This document shows positions 1 to 6,412 of a stretch of 6,927 bases of DNA, piece by piece. A program made the position numbers and the translations under genes. The DNA is taken from the NCBI GenBank assembly GCA_035287045.1, contig DATECF010000209.1, positions 1 through 6,927 on the forward strand, given 5' to 3'. The stretch comes from JACPAP01 sp035287045. Its GTDB lineage: Bacteria; Gemmatimonadota; Gemmatimonadetes; Gemmatimonadales; GWC2-71-9. The stretch's first letter is position 1, and each line of letters begins with the position of its first letter. The notes below the pieces were generated by a model. That model had not been told where the DNA came from. It saw only the letters and a list, made by a program, of their open reading frames with translations, and ran no database searches.

Positions 1-135
1 CTGCTGGGGAACCGCAACGCCCGGCTCGACCTGGGTGATTTTCTGGCCTGGGTGAGGGCGACCGGCGTCAAGCCGTCGGCCGAACTCTTGGCGCGGGTCA
101 CCGCCGCAGCCGGCGCGCGACGGGAGACGCCATGA
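1..135 (+). CDS. C-terminal end of an upstream secreted protease-like protein (partial, 5' end outside window)
   Basis: The first 44 codons read openly in frame 1 and stop at TGA (133-135). The encoded tail contains LLGNRNARLDLGDFLAWV, which lines up directly with LLGNNSGGFDVGDFLAWV near the C-terminus of the M6 protease at 509-3028. The spacing of N, D and D residues resembles one calcium-binding loop of a dockerin module. The stop overlaps the start of the next gene (ATGA), exactly as at the end of the full-length protease. I infer that this is the end of a paralogous protease, making the locus a tandem array. The catalytic part lies outside the window, so enzyme type is unproven; it could be another secreted protein sharing only this tail. 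Confidence 0.75.
   Translation: MLGNRNARLDLGDFLAWVRATGVKPSAELLARVTAAAGARRETP
122..126 (+). promoter_or_regulatory. Shine-Dalgarno for the first small lipoprotein
   Basis: GGGAG lies 5 nt before the ATG at 132 and inside the last codons of the preceding gene. It supports that start and means the lipoprotein can recruit ribosomes itself as well as by coupling. Confidence 0.6.
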
Positions 136-512
136 AACGGCCGTTGGCGCTTCTGGCCTCCGCGCTGGTCCTCTCCTGCTTCGATGGACCCGTGGCCGGG
201 GAGGTCACCCTGTCGCTCACCACGCCCAACACCGACGACGGCGCGGTGTCGTTCACGGTCACGGTTCCGGCCCCCAACGAGATCACCGGGGCGAGCGCCG
301 TGTGCGACGGGTGCGAGGTGTTCGCCACCAGAGTGAGCACCACCGAGCTGCGTGGGATCGTGACCGGGGACATCCCGGCGGGACCGGTGGTGCGGGTGGC
401 CGTGTCGCAGGCCGGGCCGGATCAGGCGTACCAGGTGCAGGTGCTGGCGGTCGCCTCCCGCCAGTTCGAAGAACGGGCGCCCACCCGTTATACTCTGTCC
501 GTCCAACCATGA
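132..512 (+). CDS. Small predicted lipoprotein, paralogue 1 (CxGC-containing, possible protease anchor)
   Basis: This 126-residue protein starts with a lipoprotein signal: MKRP, a hydrophobic stretch, then VLSC with the lipidated Cys at residue 16. No Asp follows the Cys directly, consistent with the outer membrane or cell surface. The mature part is short and beta-rich: a GPVAGE segment, a TPN.DDGA segment, a CDGC pair (Cys58, Cys61), a VTGDIPAGP turn, and a final RYTLSV strand. Nearly all these landmarks recur in the protein at 3025-3417. The start overlaps the stop of the upstream protease tail, and its own stop overlaps the ATG of the M6 protease, so it sits between two proteases in one operon. 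I do not recognise a named family. The strand pattern loosely resembles a cohesin module, which would fit a partner with a dockerin-like tail, but that is inference. The two cysteines may form a disulfide or bind a ligand. Confidence 0.8.
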   Translation: MKRPLALLASALVLSCFDGPVAGEVTLSLTTPNTDDGAVSFTVTVPAPNEITGASAVCDGCEVFATRVSTTELRGIVTGDIPAGPVVRVAVSQAGPDQAYQVQVLAVASRQFEERAPTRYTLSVQP

Positions 513-3028
513 CACCTTCGACTGGTATCGCGGCGTTCATCGCCGTCGGCGTGGTGTGCCTTGCCCCGTTATCCACGCCGCTCGCCGGCCAGCAGCGCCG
601 CGTGGAACAGTTGTACACGGCGGACGGCCTGCGGTTGGATTTCCCGCCGGACGGCGTGTGGCGGTTCAAGGCGCGAGGCGTGGCCGAGGCGCGAGCTCAG
701 GCGTTGGGGCAGGGCAGGCTTGAGGCCCTCAACGCCCCGCAGGCGGCCGTGATCGGCGGCGTTCTCAAGGACACGCTCTTCCTGCCCTCGTTCCTCGTGG
801 GATTCAGCAACACGGACACGACGGCGCTGCCCGAGCCCGCGGCGTACGACTCGATCTTCTATACCTCGGTGCCCAAGGCCGGGCGGGCGTACACGCTGAA
901 GACCTTCTACCAGGAGATGTCGAACGGCGTGTTCCACGTGGCCGGTCAAACCTTTGACTGGGTCCTGGGAGATAGCAGCAACACGTATTATCTGGACCCC
1001 CCGGACTGCTCCGCCAATCCCCTGGACTGCCCTCAAGGGCGCCAGCGGCTGCGCGAGCTGTTCGTCGAGGCGCTGGCGCAATACGACGATTCGGTGGACT
1101 ACGGGCAGTTCGACAACGATGGGCCTGACGGGGTCCCGAACTCCGGCGACGACGACGGCTTCGTGGACCTGGTGCAGTTCGTCCAACCGGTGCGCGGGGC
1201 GGAATGCAGCGGCCCCGGATACAACGCGCACCACTGGTCGCTCGCGGGTCTGGCTAACAACCCCAGCGGTCGGTACACGACTGGCGACGCCAAGTCCAGT
1301 GGTGGATTCATCACCGTGGACTCGTATCAGATCGTGGCGGGCGTCGGCGGCACCGGCTGCTTCAGCGACACGCAAATCATGGCGATCGGGACGTCCGCGC
1401 ATGAGCTGGGGCACGGGCTGAACCTCCCGGACCTCTACGACGTGAGCGGCGCCACGGAGGGCGTGGGCGAGTGGTCCCTGATGGGCTCCGGGAATTTCAC
1501 CAGCCTCAACAGCCCGGCCCATCTCGATGCTTGGTCCATGCTGCGCCTCGGCTGGGTGGCCGCCCGCGAGCTCGGCGCCGCGGGGACGTACGACGTGGGT
1601 CAGGTGCAGACGGCGGACACAGTTTTCCTCATTCGTCCGCTCGGCACCAATCCCAACAACGAGTACTTCCTGTTGGAGAACAAGCAGGCCCGCGAGTCGG
1701 ACACCTACAACATGCAGACCGGCGGAGGCGCAGGTCCCAAGCTAGGTGGTCTCCTGGTGTGGCACATTGACTCCACCAAGACGGATGCCACGGATGTGAG
1801 CCTCAACCAGGTGAATGCCGGTTCGATTCACGGCGTGGCCCTGGTCCAGGCAGACGCGCAGCGGCACCTGGACAAGCAGCAAGGGTCTGGCGGCAACCGG
1901 GGCGACGCGGGCGATCCGTATCCGGGCTCCACTAACAACAAGAAGTTCTCGTACGGCACCAACCCCAAGGCCGTGAAGAACAGCGACACCACGGCCTTCG
2001 TGGGGTTCGAGATCGATTCCGTGACCATGCGTCTGGACAGCAGCATGATCTTCAAGCTGTCGTTCGGCGGGCCAACCGTGGTGCGGGCCACCGATTTGCA
2101 GGCCCAGGTGAGCGTGGACGGGACCAGGTACAGTCGCTTCTCCCAGCTCCTGGCCCCGGGTTCGACGCACACCATCGCCATTGACTCGGCGCAGCTCACC
2201 ACCGACAGCCTGACGCAGTACGTGTTTCAATCCTGGTCCGACGGCGGGGCCATCTCGCACGACATCACCGGCCAGCTGGAGGGCGACTCAATCTCGGCAA
2301 CCGTGAGCATCCGGTTGCGCGTGCGGGCCACGGCGTCCGGCAGCGGGACCATCACCCCCACCCCCGCGGGCGACGTCGCGAAGGGCATCTACGTGCTGAA
2401 GGACTCCACGCTTTCCCTCAAGGCGACGCCCGGCGCGGGCAAGATCTTCGTCGGCTGGTCGGGAGACACCACCAGCGCCGCGGACTCGATCAGGCTCACG
2501 GTGTCCAAGAAGTACACCGTGACCGCGTCGTTCGGCGATCAGCTCGCGGCGTCGGCGGGAATGCCGCCCGCGCCCGTCATGGGCAAGGCCTACACGCACA
2601 CCCTCACCGCGACCGGCGGGACGGGCAGCTACAGTTGGCAGGTGATCAGCGGCGCCCTGCCGGACGGGTTGAGTCTGAGCTCCGCGGGCGCGATCAGCGG
2701 CATTCCGGCTACGACGGGCAGTTTCTCGGCAACGGCCCGGGTGACGTCGGGCTCCCAAACCGCGGAGGTGGTCGTGGCGCTCACCGTCACCGCCCCGGTC
2801 CTAGTCGCCGCCGACGTGGTCTCGCACGTCCTGGGTACCCGCCAGGCCCTGTCGGCCGACCACCTCAAGTACCTGGACCTCCTGGGGAACAACAGCGGAG
2901 GGTTCGACGTGGGCGACTTCCTGGCCTGGGTGGATGCCACGGGGGCACAGGCCCCGGAGATCGCGGCGGCGCTGGCGCGCCTGGCTCCCGCTGCGCCAAC
3001 CCTGGAGCAGGGAAGGAGGAAGCCATGA
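509..3028 (+). CDS. Secreted M6-family (immune inhibitor A-like) zinc metalloprotease with Ig-like and dockerin-like C-terminal modules
   Basis: This 839-residue secreted endopeptidase has a signal peptide at about 1-27, with cleavage near PLAG. The peptidase domain spans roughly 50-450: a D/N/G-rich, probably calcium-binding stretch at 202-220, then HELGH (298-302) with catalytic Glu299, zinc ligands His298 and His302, and Asp308 at the usual third-ligand spacing in LPDLYD. SLMGSG, with Met325, fits the Met-turn. The usual Gly at HExxHxxG is Asn305. Beyond it are beta modules at about 524-602, an InlB-B-repeat-like module (604-677; GSGTITPTP, FVGWSGD), a putative Ig module of the He_PIG type (680-764; LPDGLSLSSAGAISGIP), and a dockerin-like tail (768-815; LLGNNSGGFDVGDFLAWV). 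The reading frame is open upstream to ATG 302, but that start would overlap the lipoprotein gene and put 69 Arg/Gly-rich residues before the signal peptide, so I use ATG 509. It overlaps the previous stop (ATGA) and has no clear Shine-Dalgarno, suggesting translational coupling. Substrates are unknown; extracellular protein scavenging is likely. Confidence 0.92.
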   Translation: MTPSTGIAAFIAVGVVCLAPLSTPLAGQQRRVEQLYTADGLRLDFPPDGVWRFKARGVAEARAQALGQGRLEALNAPQAAVIGGVLKDTLFLPSFLVGFSNTDTTALPEPAAYDSIFYTSVPKAGRAYTLKTFYQEMSNGVFHVAGQTFDWVLGDSSNTYYLDPPDCSANPLDCPQGRQRLRELFVEALAQYDDSVDYGQFDNDGPDGVPNSGDDDGFVDLVQFVQPVRGAECSGPGYNAHHWSLAGLANNPSGRYTTGDAKSSGGFITVDSYQIVAGVGGTGCFSDTQIMAIGTSAHELGHGLNLPDLYDVSGATEGVGEWSLMGSGNFTSLNSPAHLDAWSMLRLGWVAARELGAAGTYDVGQVQTADTVFLIRPLGTNPNNEYFLLENKQARESDTYNMQTGGGAGPKLGGLLVWHIDSTKTDATDVSLNQVNAGSIHGVALVQADAQRHLDKQQGSGGNRGDAGDPYPGSTNNKKFSYGTNPKAVKNSDTTAFVGFEIDSVTMRLDSSMIFKLSFGGPTVVRATDLQAQVSVDGTRYSRFSQLLAPGSTHTIAIDSAQLTTDSLTQYVFQSWSDGGAISHDITGQLEGDSISATVSIRLRVRATASGSGTITPTPAGDVAKGIYVLKDSTLSLKATPGAGKIFVGWSGDTTSAADSIRLTVSKKYTVTASFGDQLAASAGMPPAPVMGKAYTHTLTATGGTGSYSWQVISGALPDGLSLSSAGAISGIPATTGSFSATARVTSGSQTAEVVVALTVTAPVLVAADVVSHVLGTRQALSADHLKYLDLLGNNSGGFDVGDFLAWVDATGAQAPEIAAALARLAPAAPTLEQGRRKP
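3014..3019 (+). promoter_or_regulatory. Strong Shine-Dalgarno for the second small lipoprotein
   Basis: AGGAGG lies 5 nt before the ATG at 3025 and within the last codons of the protease. It fixes the start of the lipoprotein and suggests the anchor candidate may be made at a higher rate than the protease, whose own start lacks such a site. Confidence 0.75.
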
Positions 3029-3417
3029 GCCGGCGCCTCCGGACATTGACCCTGCTCGCGGCCTTCGCCGTGGCAGCCGGAAGTTGCTCGGGGCCCGTGG
3101 CGGGCGAGCTCACCATCTCGCTGGCGACACCCAACAGCGATGACGGCGCCATCGTGGTACGCGTGACGGCGTCCGAATCCAAGGAAGTCACCAGCATCGC
3201 GGTGCTGTGCAGCGGCTGCCAGATCTTCAAAGAGCAGCCCAGCGCCACCGAGGTGCGGGCCGTGGTGACGGGGAACCTCGCGGCCGGACCGCTGGTGCGC
3301 ATTGGGGTGTCGGACACCAAGTCGCCGGACGCCTATTCGGCGCAGATACAGCAGGTGGCGAGCAAGACCTACCAGGTGCGCGCCCCCAGCGGCTATTCGC
3401 TGACCGTCGGACAGTAG
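3025..3417 (+). CDS. Small predicted lipoprotein, paralogue 2 (CxGC-containing, possible protease anchor)
   Basis: This 130-residue protein has a positively charged N-terminus (MSRRLR), a hydrophobic core and a lipobox-like AAGSC with Cys21 as the lipidation site. The mature part matches the protein at 132-512 over its whole length, about 45% identical by eye. Shared landmarks are GPVAGE, SL.TPN.DDGA, a CSGC pair (Cys62, Cys65), TE.R..VTG, AGP.VR, VAS and RAP..Y.L.V. ATG 3025 overlaps the protease stop (ATGA) and has an AGGAGG Shine-Dalgarno. It ends the repeated protease-lipoprotein unit, and the next gene is convergent, 3 bp away. The family is unnamed to me. Conserved pairing with a dockerin-tailed protease suggests a surface receptor, chaperone or inhibitor for that enzyme; a cohesin-like receptor is my preferred but unproven reading. 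Confidence 0.82.
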   Translation: MSRRLRTLTLLAAFAVAAGSCSGPVAGELTISLATPNSDDGAIVVRVTASESKEVTSIAVLCSGCQIFKEQPSATEVRAVVTGNLAAGPLVRIGVSDTKSPDAYSAQIQQVASKTYQVRAPSGYSLTVGQ

Positions 3418-3420
3418 GCG

Positions 3421-3942
3421 CTAGGAAGGCTGTTTCACCAGCAGCCAGCGCGTCCCGCCGGCCGTCTGGTCTTCTCCCGCCCAGCGGTACGTCCGCAGCC
3501 GGATGGTATCCCGTGCCAGGACGCCGGACATCTCGCCCATGGGCTCCGCCTGCGCGCGCGCCTTCACGGTCAAATAGACCACGCCGTCCGCGTCCACCCG
3601 GCCTCGAGTGGGCTCGAAGAGTGATTGCTCGATGCCCACGTTCCCCTGCATGAGGAACGCCATGCTGACGCGGAAGGTGGGGCCCGCGAGGGAGTCAATG
3701 GCGAGCTCGAGGATGGGGCCGCGCCGCGTGCCGCCGTCGGCGCGCAGCCCCCACGAGCCGGCCAGGCTTGCCGGCGCCTGTGGGCCGGCGGCAATGGAGA
3801 GGCTGGCCGCCGAGTCGGCCGCGCTGTCGGCCTGGTGTTCGCCGCCGGCGGGCAGCGTTCCGGGGCGCTGGCCTCCGCCGCATCCGGCCAGCAGGACGGT
3901 GTGCAGCAGCAGTGGAATGACAGTTCGCGATCGCGAGGGCAT
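3421..3942 (-). CDS. Predicted lipoprotein of unknown function (lipocalin-like beta pattern)
   Basis: This 173-residue protein starts MPSRSRTV, followed by a hydrophobic core and the lipobox LLAGC with Cys21; the following Gly run suggests outer-membrane sorting. A low-complexity Ala/Ser/Asp linker (about 35-60) leads into a domain opening LAGSWGLR. That domain alternates short strands, contains a G.V..DGVVYLTV segment, and ends DTIRLRTYRW...GGTRWLLVKQ. An opening GSW and closing strand of this kind recall small lipocalin-like beta-barrels, but I cannot name a family. An in-frame ATG at 3972 would add ten residues (MALRPYLNCK). I prefer 3942 because it puts the charged N-region next to the hydrophobic core; neither start has a strong Shine-Dalgarno. 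It is convergent with the protease operon (3-bp gap) and divergent from the lipoprotein at 3971. Confidence 0.75.
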   Translation of the reverse strand: MPSRSRTVIPLLLHTVLLAGCGGGQRPGTLPAGGEHQADSAADSAASLSIAAGPQAPASLAGSWGLRADGGTRRGPILELAIDSLAGPTFRVSMAFLMQGNVGIEQSLFEPTRGRVDADGVVYLTVKARAQAEPMGEMSGVLARDTIRLRTYRWAGEDQTAGGTRWLLVKQPS

Positions 3943-3945
3943 CTT
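3917..3945 (+). promoter_or_regulatory. Candidate promoter for the lipoprotein gene at 3971
   Basis: ATGACA (3917-3922) matches TTGACA at five of six positions. After a 17-bp spacer comes CATCTT (3940-3945), a weak -10 hexamer. Transcription would start near 3952, giving a leader of about 20 nt that holds GGAG (3963-3966). The spacer contains the 12-bp perfect palindrome TCGCGATCGCGA (3925-3936). The gap between the divergent genes is only 28 bp, so a promoter has to reach into the neighbouring coding region, as this one does. The evidence is hexamer match only. Confidence 0.3.
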
Positions 3946-3970
3946 GCAGTTAAGGTAAGGCCGGAGTGCC

Positions 3971-4480
3971 ATGACCCACAAACACGCAGCCACGCTTCTC
4001 GTCCTCGCGGCGTGCGGCCGACCCCCTGTGCCGGCGGTGCAAGGGGCCTCGCCGGCATCGGCGGACACCGTCGCCCAGGGGACGGTTCGGATGACCGGGC
4101 CACAGGAATCCGCGCAGCTGGTACTGAGCGGCGAGGCACCGGACGTCGCACTGATCGGGCCGCTCGCGGGTGAGCTCGGCCGGCTGGTCGGTGCGCGCGT
4201 CAGCGTCACCGGCTGGCCCGCACGCAATCCCGCCGCGGTTCCGGAGCGGGCGGTGGAGGTCGCCGCGTACGAGATCCTCGCCGTGGACGGTGAACGGCCG
4301 TACGTCGGCATTCTGGTGGGGCGCGACAACCGGCTCTGGCTGGCGGGGCAGGACACCCTTGAGGTGGTTGGGGCGCCGCCCGATCTTTCGGCGCGCATCG
4401 GCGCCAAGGTGTTCGTCACCGGTGTGATGCGCGGCGGGCAATTGGAGCTTCGCTCCTACGGTGTGATTCGCGACCCGTAG
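3971..4480 (+). CDS. Predicted lipoprotein with two tandem small beta domains, function unknown
   Basis: This 169-residue protein has a short lipoprotein signal (MTHKHAATLLVLAAC, lipid Cys at 15) and a Pro/Ala-rich linker to about residue 36. The rest seems to hold two versions of one unit. The first (about 48-103) runs QLVLSGEAPDVALIG, LVGARVSVTGW, VEVAAYEIL. The second (about 120-167) runs RLWLAGQDTLEVVG, RIGAKVFVTGV, LELRSYGVI. The pattern of a strand, then G[AK].V.VTG, then a strand ending in Y.[IV] resembles small OB-like domains found in bacterial lipoproteins, but I cannot assign a family. GGAG (3963-3966) four bases before ATG supports the start. It is divergent from the lipoprotein at 3421-3942 and followed after 81 bp by the transporter gene. 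Co-transcription with the transporter is possible but not shown. Confidence 0.75.
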   Translation: MTHKHAATLLVLAACGRPPVPAVQGASPASADTVAQGTVRMTGPQESAQLVLSGEAPDVALIGPLAGELGRLVGARVSVTGWPARNPAAVPERAVEVAAYEILAVDGERPYVGILVGRDNRLWLAGQDTLEVVGAPPDLSARIGAKVFVTGVMRGGQLELRSYGVIRDP

Positions 4481-4561
4481 TCGTTTTGGCTTCCTGCGGC
4501 CTCTCCCGCCTCTCCCGCCGCTCCGGTAGCTTCGTCCACCCTCTCCTCCTCGAGTCCCCGC
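4481..4561 (+). other. Pyrimidine-rich intergenic leader before the transporter gene
   Basis: The 81 bp are dominated by C and T and contain a tandem 9-bp repeat, CCTCTCCCG, at 4500-4508 and 4509-4517. There is no Shine-Dalgarno-like purine run ahead of the ATG at 4562, and I could not find a convincing promoter or terminator. Confidence 0.5.
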
Positions 4562-6034
4562 ATGACCTCCGAGCCCGCGCGCGAAGCGCAGTCCGGTCTC
4601 GACCCCTGGACCGTCGCAGAGCTGCCGGCACCGCCGAACCCGAAGGGTCTGGCCTGGATCGGCACGGTGGGGCCGGGCGTGATCGTGCTCGGCGCCTCCA
4701 TCGGCAGCGGCGAGTTCTTGCTGGGGCCCGCGGCGTTCGTCCGGTATGGGCTCACCCTGCTCTGGGTCACGCTGATCGCGGCCTTCCTGCAAACAGTGCT
4801 CAATACCGAGCTGATGCGGTGGACCATGGCCACCGGGGAGCCGGTGTTCACCGGGTTCATGCGCACCAGGCCCCGCGCCACGTTCTGGGCCTGGGTCTAC
4901 GGCATCCTCTACTTCCTTCAGGTGGGGTGGCCCGGGTGGGCCGGCGCGGCGGCGGGGGCCATCTACTTTCTCGCGGCAAAACGCCTGGCGGGTCCGGACG
5001 AGGCCAACCTGGTCTACCTCATCGGCGTGGGGACGTTTCTCGCCTGCGTGGCGGTGTTGCTGGTGGGGCGCCGGATCGAGCGCACCCTGGAGGTGCTGAA
5101 CTGGATCCTGGTGGTGTGCATCATCGGCGGGTTTCTCCTGCTGGCCCTCTTGCTCGTAGGCCCAGCCACGTGGCTCGATGCGGTCGCAGGGTTCATTGGT
5201 TTCAGCCCGGCGACGGGACGCTTCAGCTTCCTGCCGCAGGGCGCAGACTTTTTCTTAATCGGCGCTTTCGCCGCTTACTCCGGGGCCGGCGGGGTGATCA
5301 ACCTCACGTTGTCGAACTGGGCGCGCGACAAGGGGTACGGCATGGGCCAGGCCGCGGGCTACATCCCCGCCGCCGTGGGCGGAAAACGGGTGCACCTCGC
5401 GCACAACGGTTTCACCTTCCGGCCCACGCCCGAGGCCCTGGAGCGGTGGCGCGGCTGGTGGCGCATCGTGCGGGTGGACCAGTGGGGCATCTACTTCATC
5501 GGCGCGCTGCTCGGCATGGGGCTCCCGGCGTTGCTGTATGTCACCTTCATCCCCGCCGGCAGCGACATCCGGGGCCTGGGCATCGCCGCGGCGCTGGCCG
5601 ACGCCGTGCTGGAGCGCGGTGGTCCCCTGCTGGCCGGCGGCGTGGCGTTGCTGGGCGCCTGGGTGCTGTTCAAGACCCAGCTGGACATTCTGGAGGGAAC
5701 CGTCCGGGTGCTCACCGACATCATCTGGACCGGCAACCGGCGGGTGCGCGCCGCCCAGGACGCCGACGTGCGGGTGATCTACTACGCGGTGCTGACCGGC
5801 GTGGTGGTGTGGGGCATCTTGGCCCTGAGACTCACGCAGCCCATCGTGCTGCTCCAGCTGGGCGCCAACATGGCCGGGATTGTGTTCATCATATCCTCGC
5901 TGCACCTGCTCTACATCAACACCACGTTGCTGCCGCCCGAGCTCCGTCCCCCGCTGTGGCGGCGGGCGGCCCTGGTGGCGACGTCCCTGTTCTACGGCGT
6001 GTTCGTCACGCTCTGGCTGGCGAACCTGGCGTAA
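4562..6034 (+). CDS. Nramp-superfamily membrane transporter lacking the canonical DPGN and MPH motifs
   Basis: This 490-residue inner-membrane protein has about 11 hydrophobic segments, roughly the usual length and layout for Nramp (natural resistance-associated macrophage protein) divalent-metal transporters with a LeuT-like fold. TM1 carries GPGVIVLGASIGSGEF (37-52). The opening GPG matches Nramp TM1, but GSGE (48-51) replaces the metal-binding DPGN. TM6 (about 230-251) reads IGAFAAYSGAGGVINL where canonical members have the MPH motif. Between TM6 and TM7 is a long hydrophilic, Trp/Arg-rich loop (about 253-305) with LAHNGFTFRPTPE. Substrate therefore cannot be assumed to be Mn2+ or Fe2+; Mg2+ or another cation is possible, since Nramp-related transporters with altered motifs are known to differ in substrate. 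ATG 4562 gives a short polar N-terminus directly before TM1. No Shine-Dalgarno is visible. The gene is convergent with the toxin gene, 9 bp away. Confidence 0.85.
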   Translation: MTSEPAREAQSGLDPWTVAELPAPPNPKGLAWIGTVGPGVIVLGASIGSGEFLLGPAAFVRYGLTLLWVTLIAAFLQTVLNTELMRWTMATGEPVFTGFMRTRPRATFWAWVYGILYFLQVGWPGWAGAAAGAIYFLAAKRLAGPDEANLVYLIGVGTFLACVAVLLVGRRIERTLEVLNWILVVCIIGGFLLLALLLVGPATWLDAVAGFIGFSPATGRFSFLPQGADFFLIGAFAAYSGAGGVINLTLSNWARDKGYGMGQAAGYIPAAVGGKRVHLAHNGFTFRPTPEALERWRGWWRIVRVDQWGIYFIGALLGMGLPALLYVTFIPAGSDIRGLGIAAALADAVLERGGPLLAGGVALLGAWVLFKTQLDILEGTVRVLTDIIWTGNRRVRAAQDADVRVIYYAVLTGVVVWGILALRLTQPIVLLQLGANMAGIVFIISSLHLLYINTTLLPPELRPPLWRRAALVATSLFYGVFVTLWLANLA

Positions 6035-6043
6035 CCGCCGGCC

Positions 6044-6412
6044 TCAGGCCCACACCACCGGCACGCGATAGGGCTCGAACGCGCGGTCTGACGTGAGGAT
6101 CGTGAGGCCTTCGTCCAGCGCCTGGACGATAAGCAGCCGGTCGAATGGGTCGCGGTGATGTGGCGGCAAACTCCGGAGCAAGTCGCCGTGCCGCGCCGTG
6201 GCGGCGAGCTCGACGAAATCATACATGGGGAGGATGTCCTCGACCGCGTCCGGAAAGTCGAGCCTGCCCAAGGCCTGTTTGATGCCGATTTCCCAGGCGC
6301 TGATGGCACTGACCACCACGAGATCGGCCCGCTGCACAGTACGGACCGCAGGGGGCCGGAGTTCATCGCGATGCCAACGAATCAGGACGTTGGTGTCGAG
6401 GAGCAACCTCAC
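6044..6412 (-). CDS. vapC: PIN-domain ribonuclease toxin (VapC-type)
   Basis: This 122-residue protein is the toxin of a type II toxin-antitoxin pair, predicted to be a Mg2+-dependent RNase that cleaves RNA when freed from its antitoxin. The PIN residues are in order: Asp6 in LLLDTN, Glu41 in SAISAWEI, Asp91 in HHRDPFDRLLIVQA, and Asp109 in TSDRAF, ending with a YRVPVVW strand. This arrangement matches the Sll0205-like PIN subgroup (DT[HN], WEI.IK, HRDPFDR). The start is GTG at 6412, which overlaps the antitoxin stop as GTGA. An in-frame ATG at 6478 would add 22 Arg/Ala-rich residues inside the antitoxin gene and ahead of the invariant first strand, so I rejected it. RNA target is unknown. 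All four expected acidic residues are present, so the toxin looks intact. Confidence 0.92.
   Translation of the reverse strand: MRLLLDTNVLIRWHRDELRPPAVRTVQRADLVVVSAISAWEIGIKQALGRLDFPDAVEDILPMYDFVELAATARHGDLLRSLPPHHRDPFDRLLIVQALDEGLTILTSDRAFEPYRVPVVWA

Noticed and set aside
302..508. N-terminal extension of the M6 protease reading frame to ATG 302
   Set aside because: It would overlap the lipoprotein gene for 211 bp and place 69 Arg/Gly-rich residues before a good signal peptide. ATG 509 overlaps the upstream stop as at the other junctions.
569..1522. 317-codon open frame on the - strand within the protease gene
   Set aside because: The composition (Arg, Val, His, Gly rich) and the absence of any domain mark it as an antisense shadow of the protease coding frame.
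3950..4792. 280-codon open frame on the - strand across two genes
   Set aside because: It is low-complexity Arg/Gly-rich and lies opposite a lipoprotein with a proper signal and a membrane transporter. No start signal supports it.
4486..6096. 536-codon open frame over the transporter
   Set aside because: Its protein is Arg/Gly/Pro/His-rich with no recognisable domain, while the overlapping frame at 4562-6034 encodes clear membrane segments. It is a GC-rich shadow frame.
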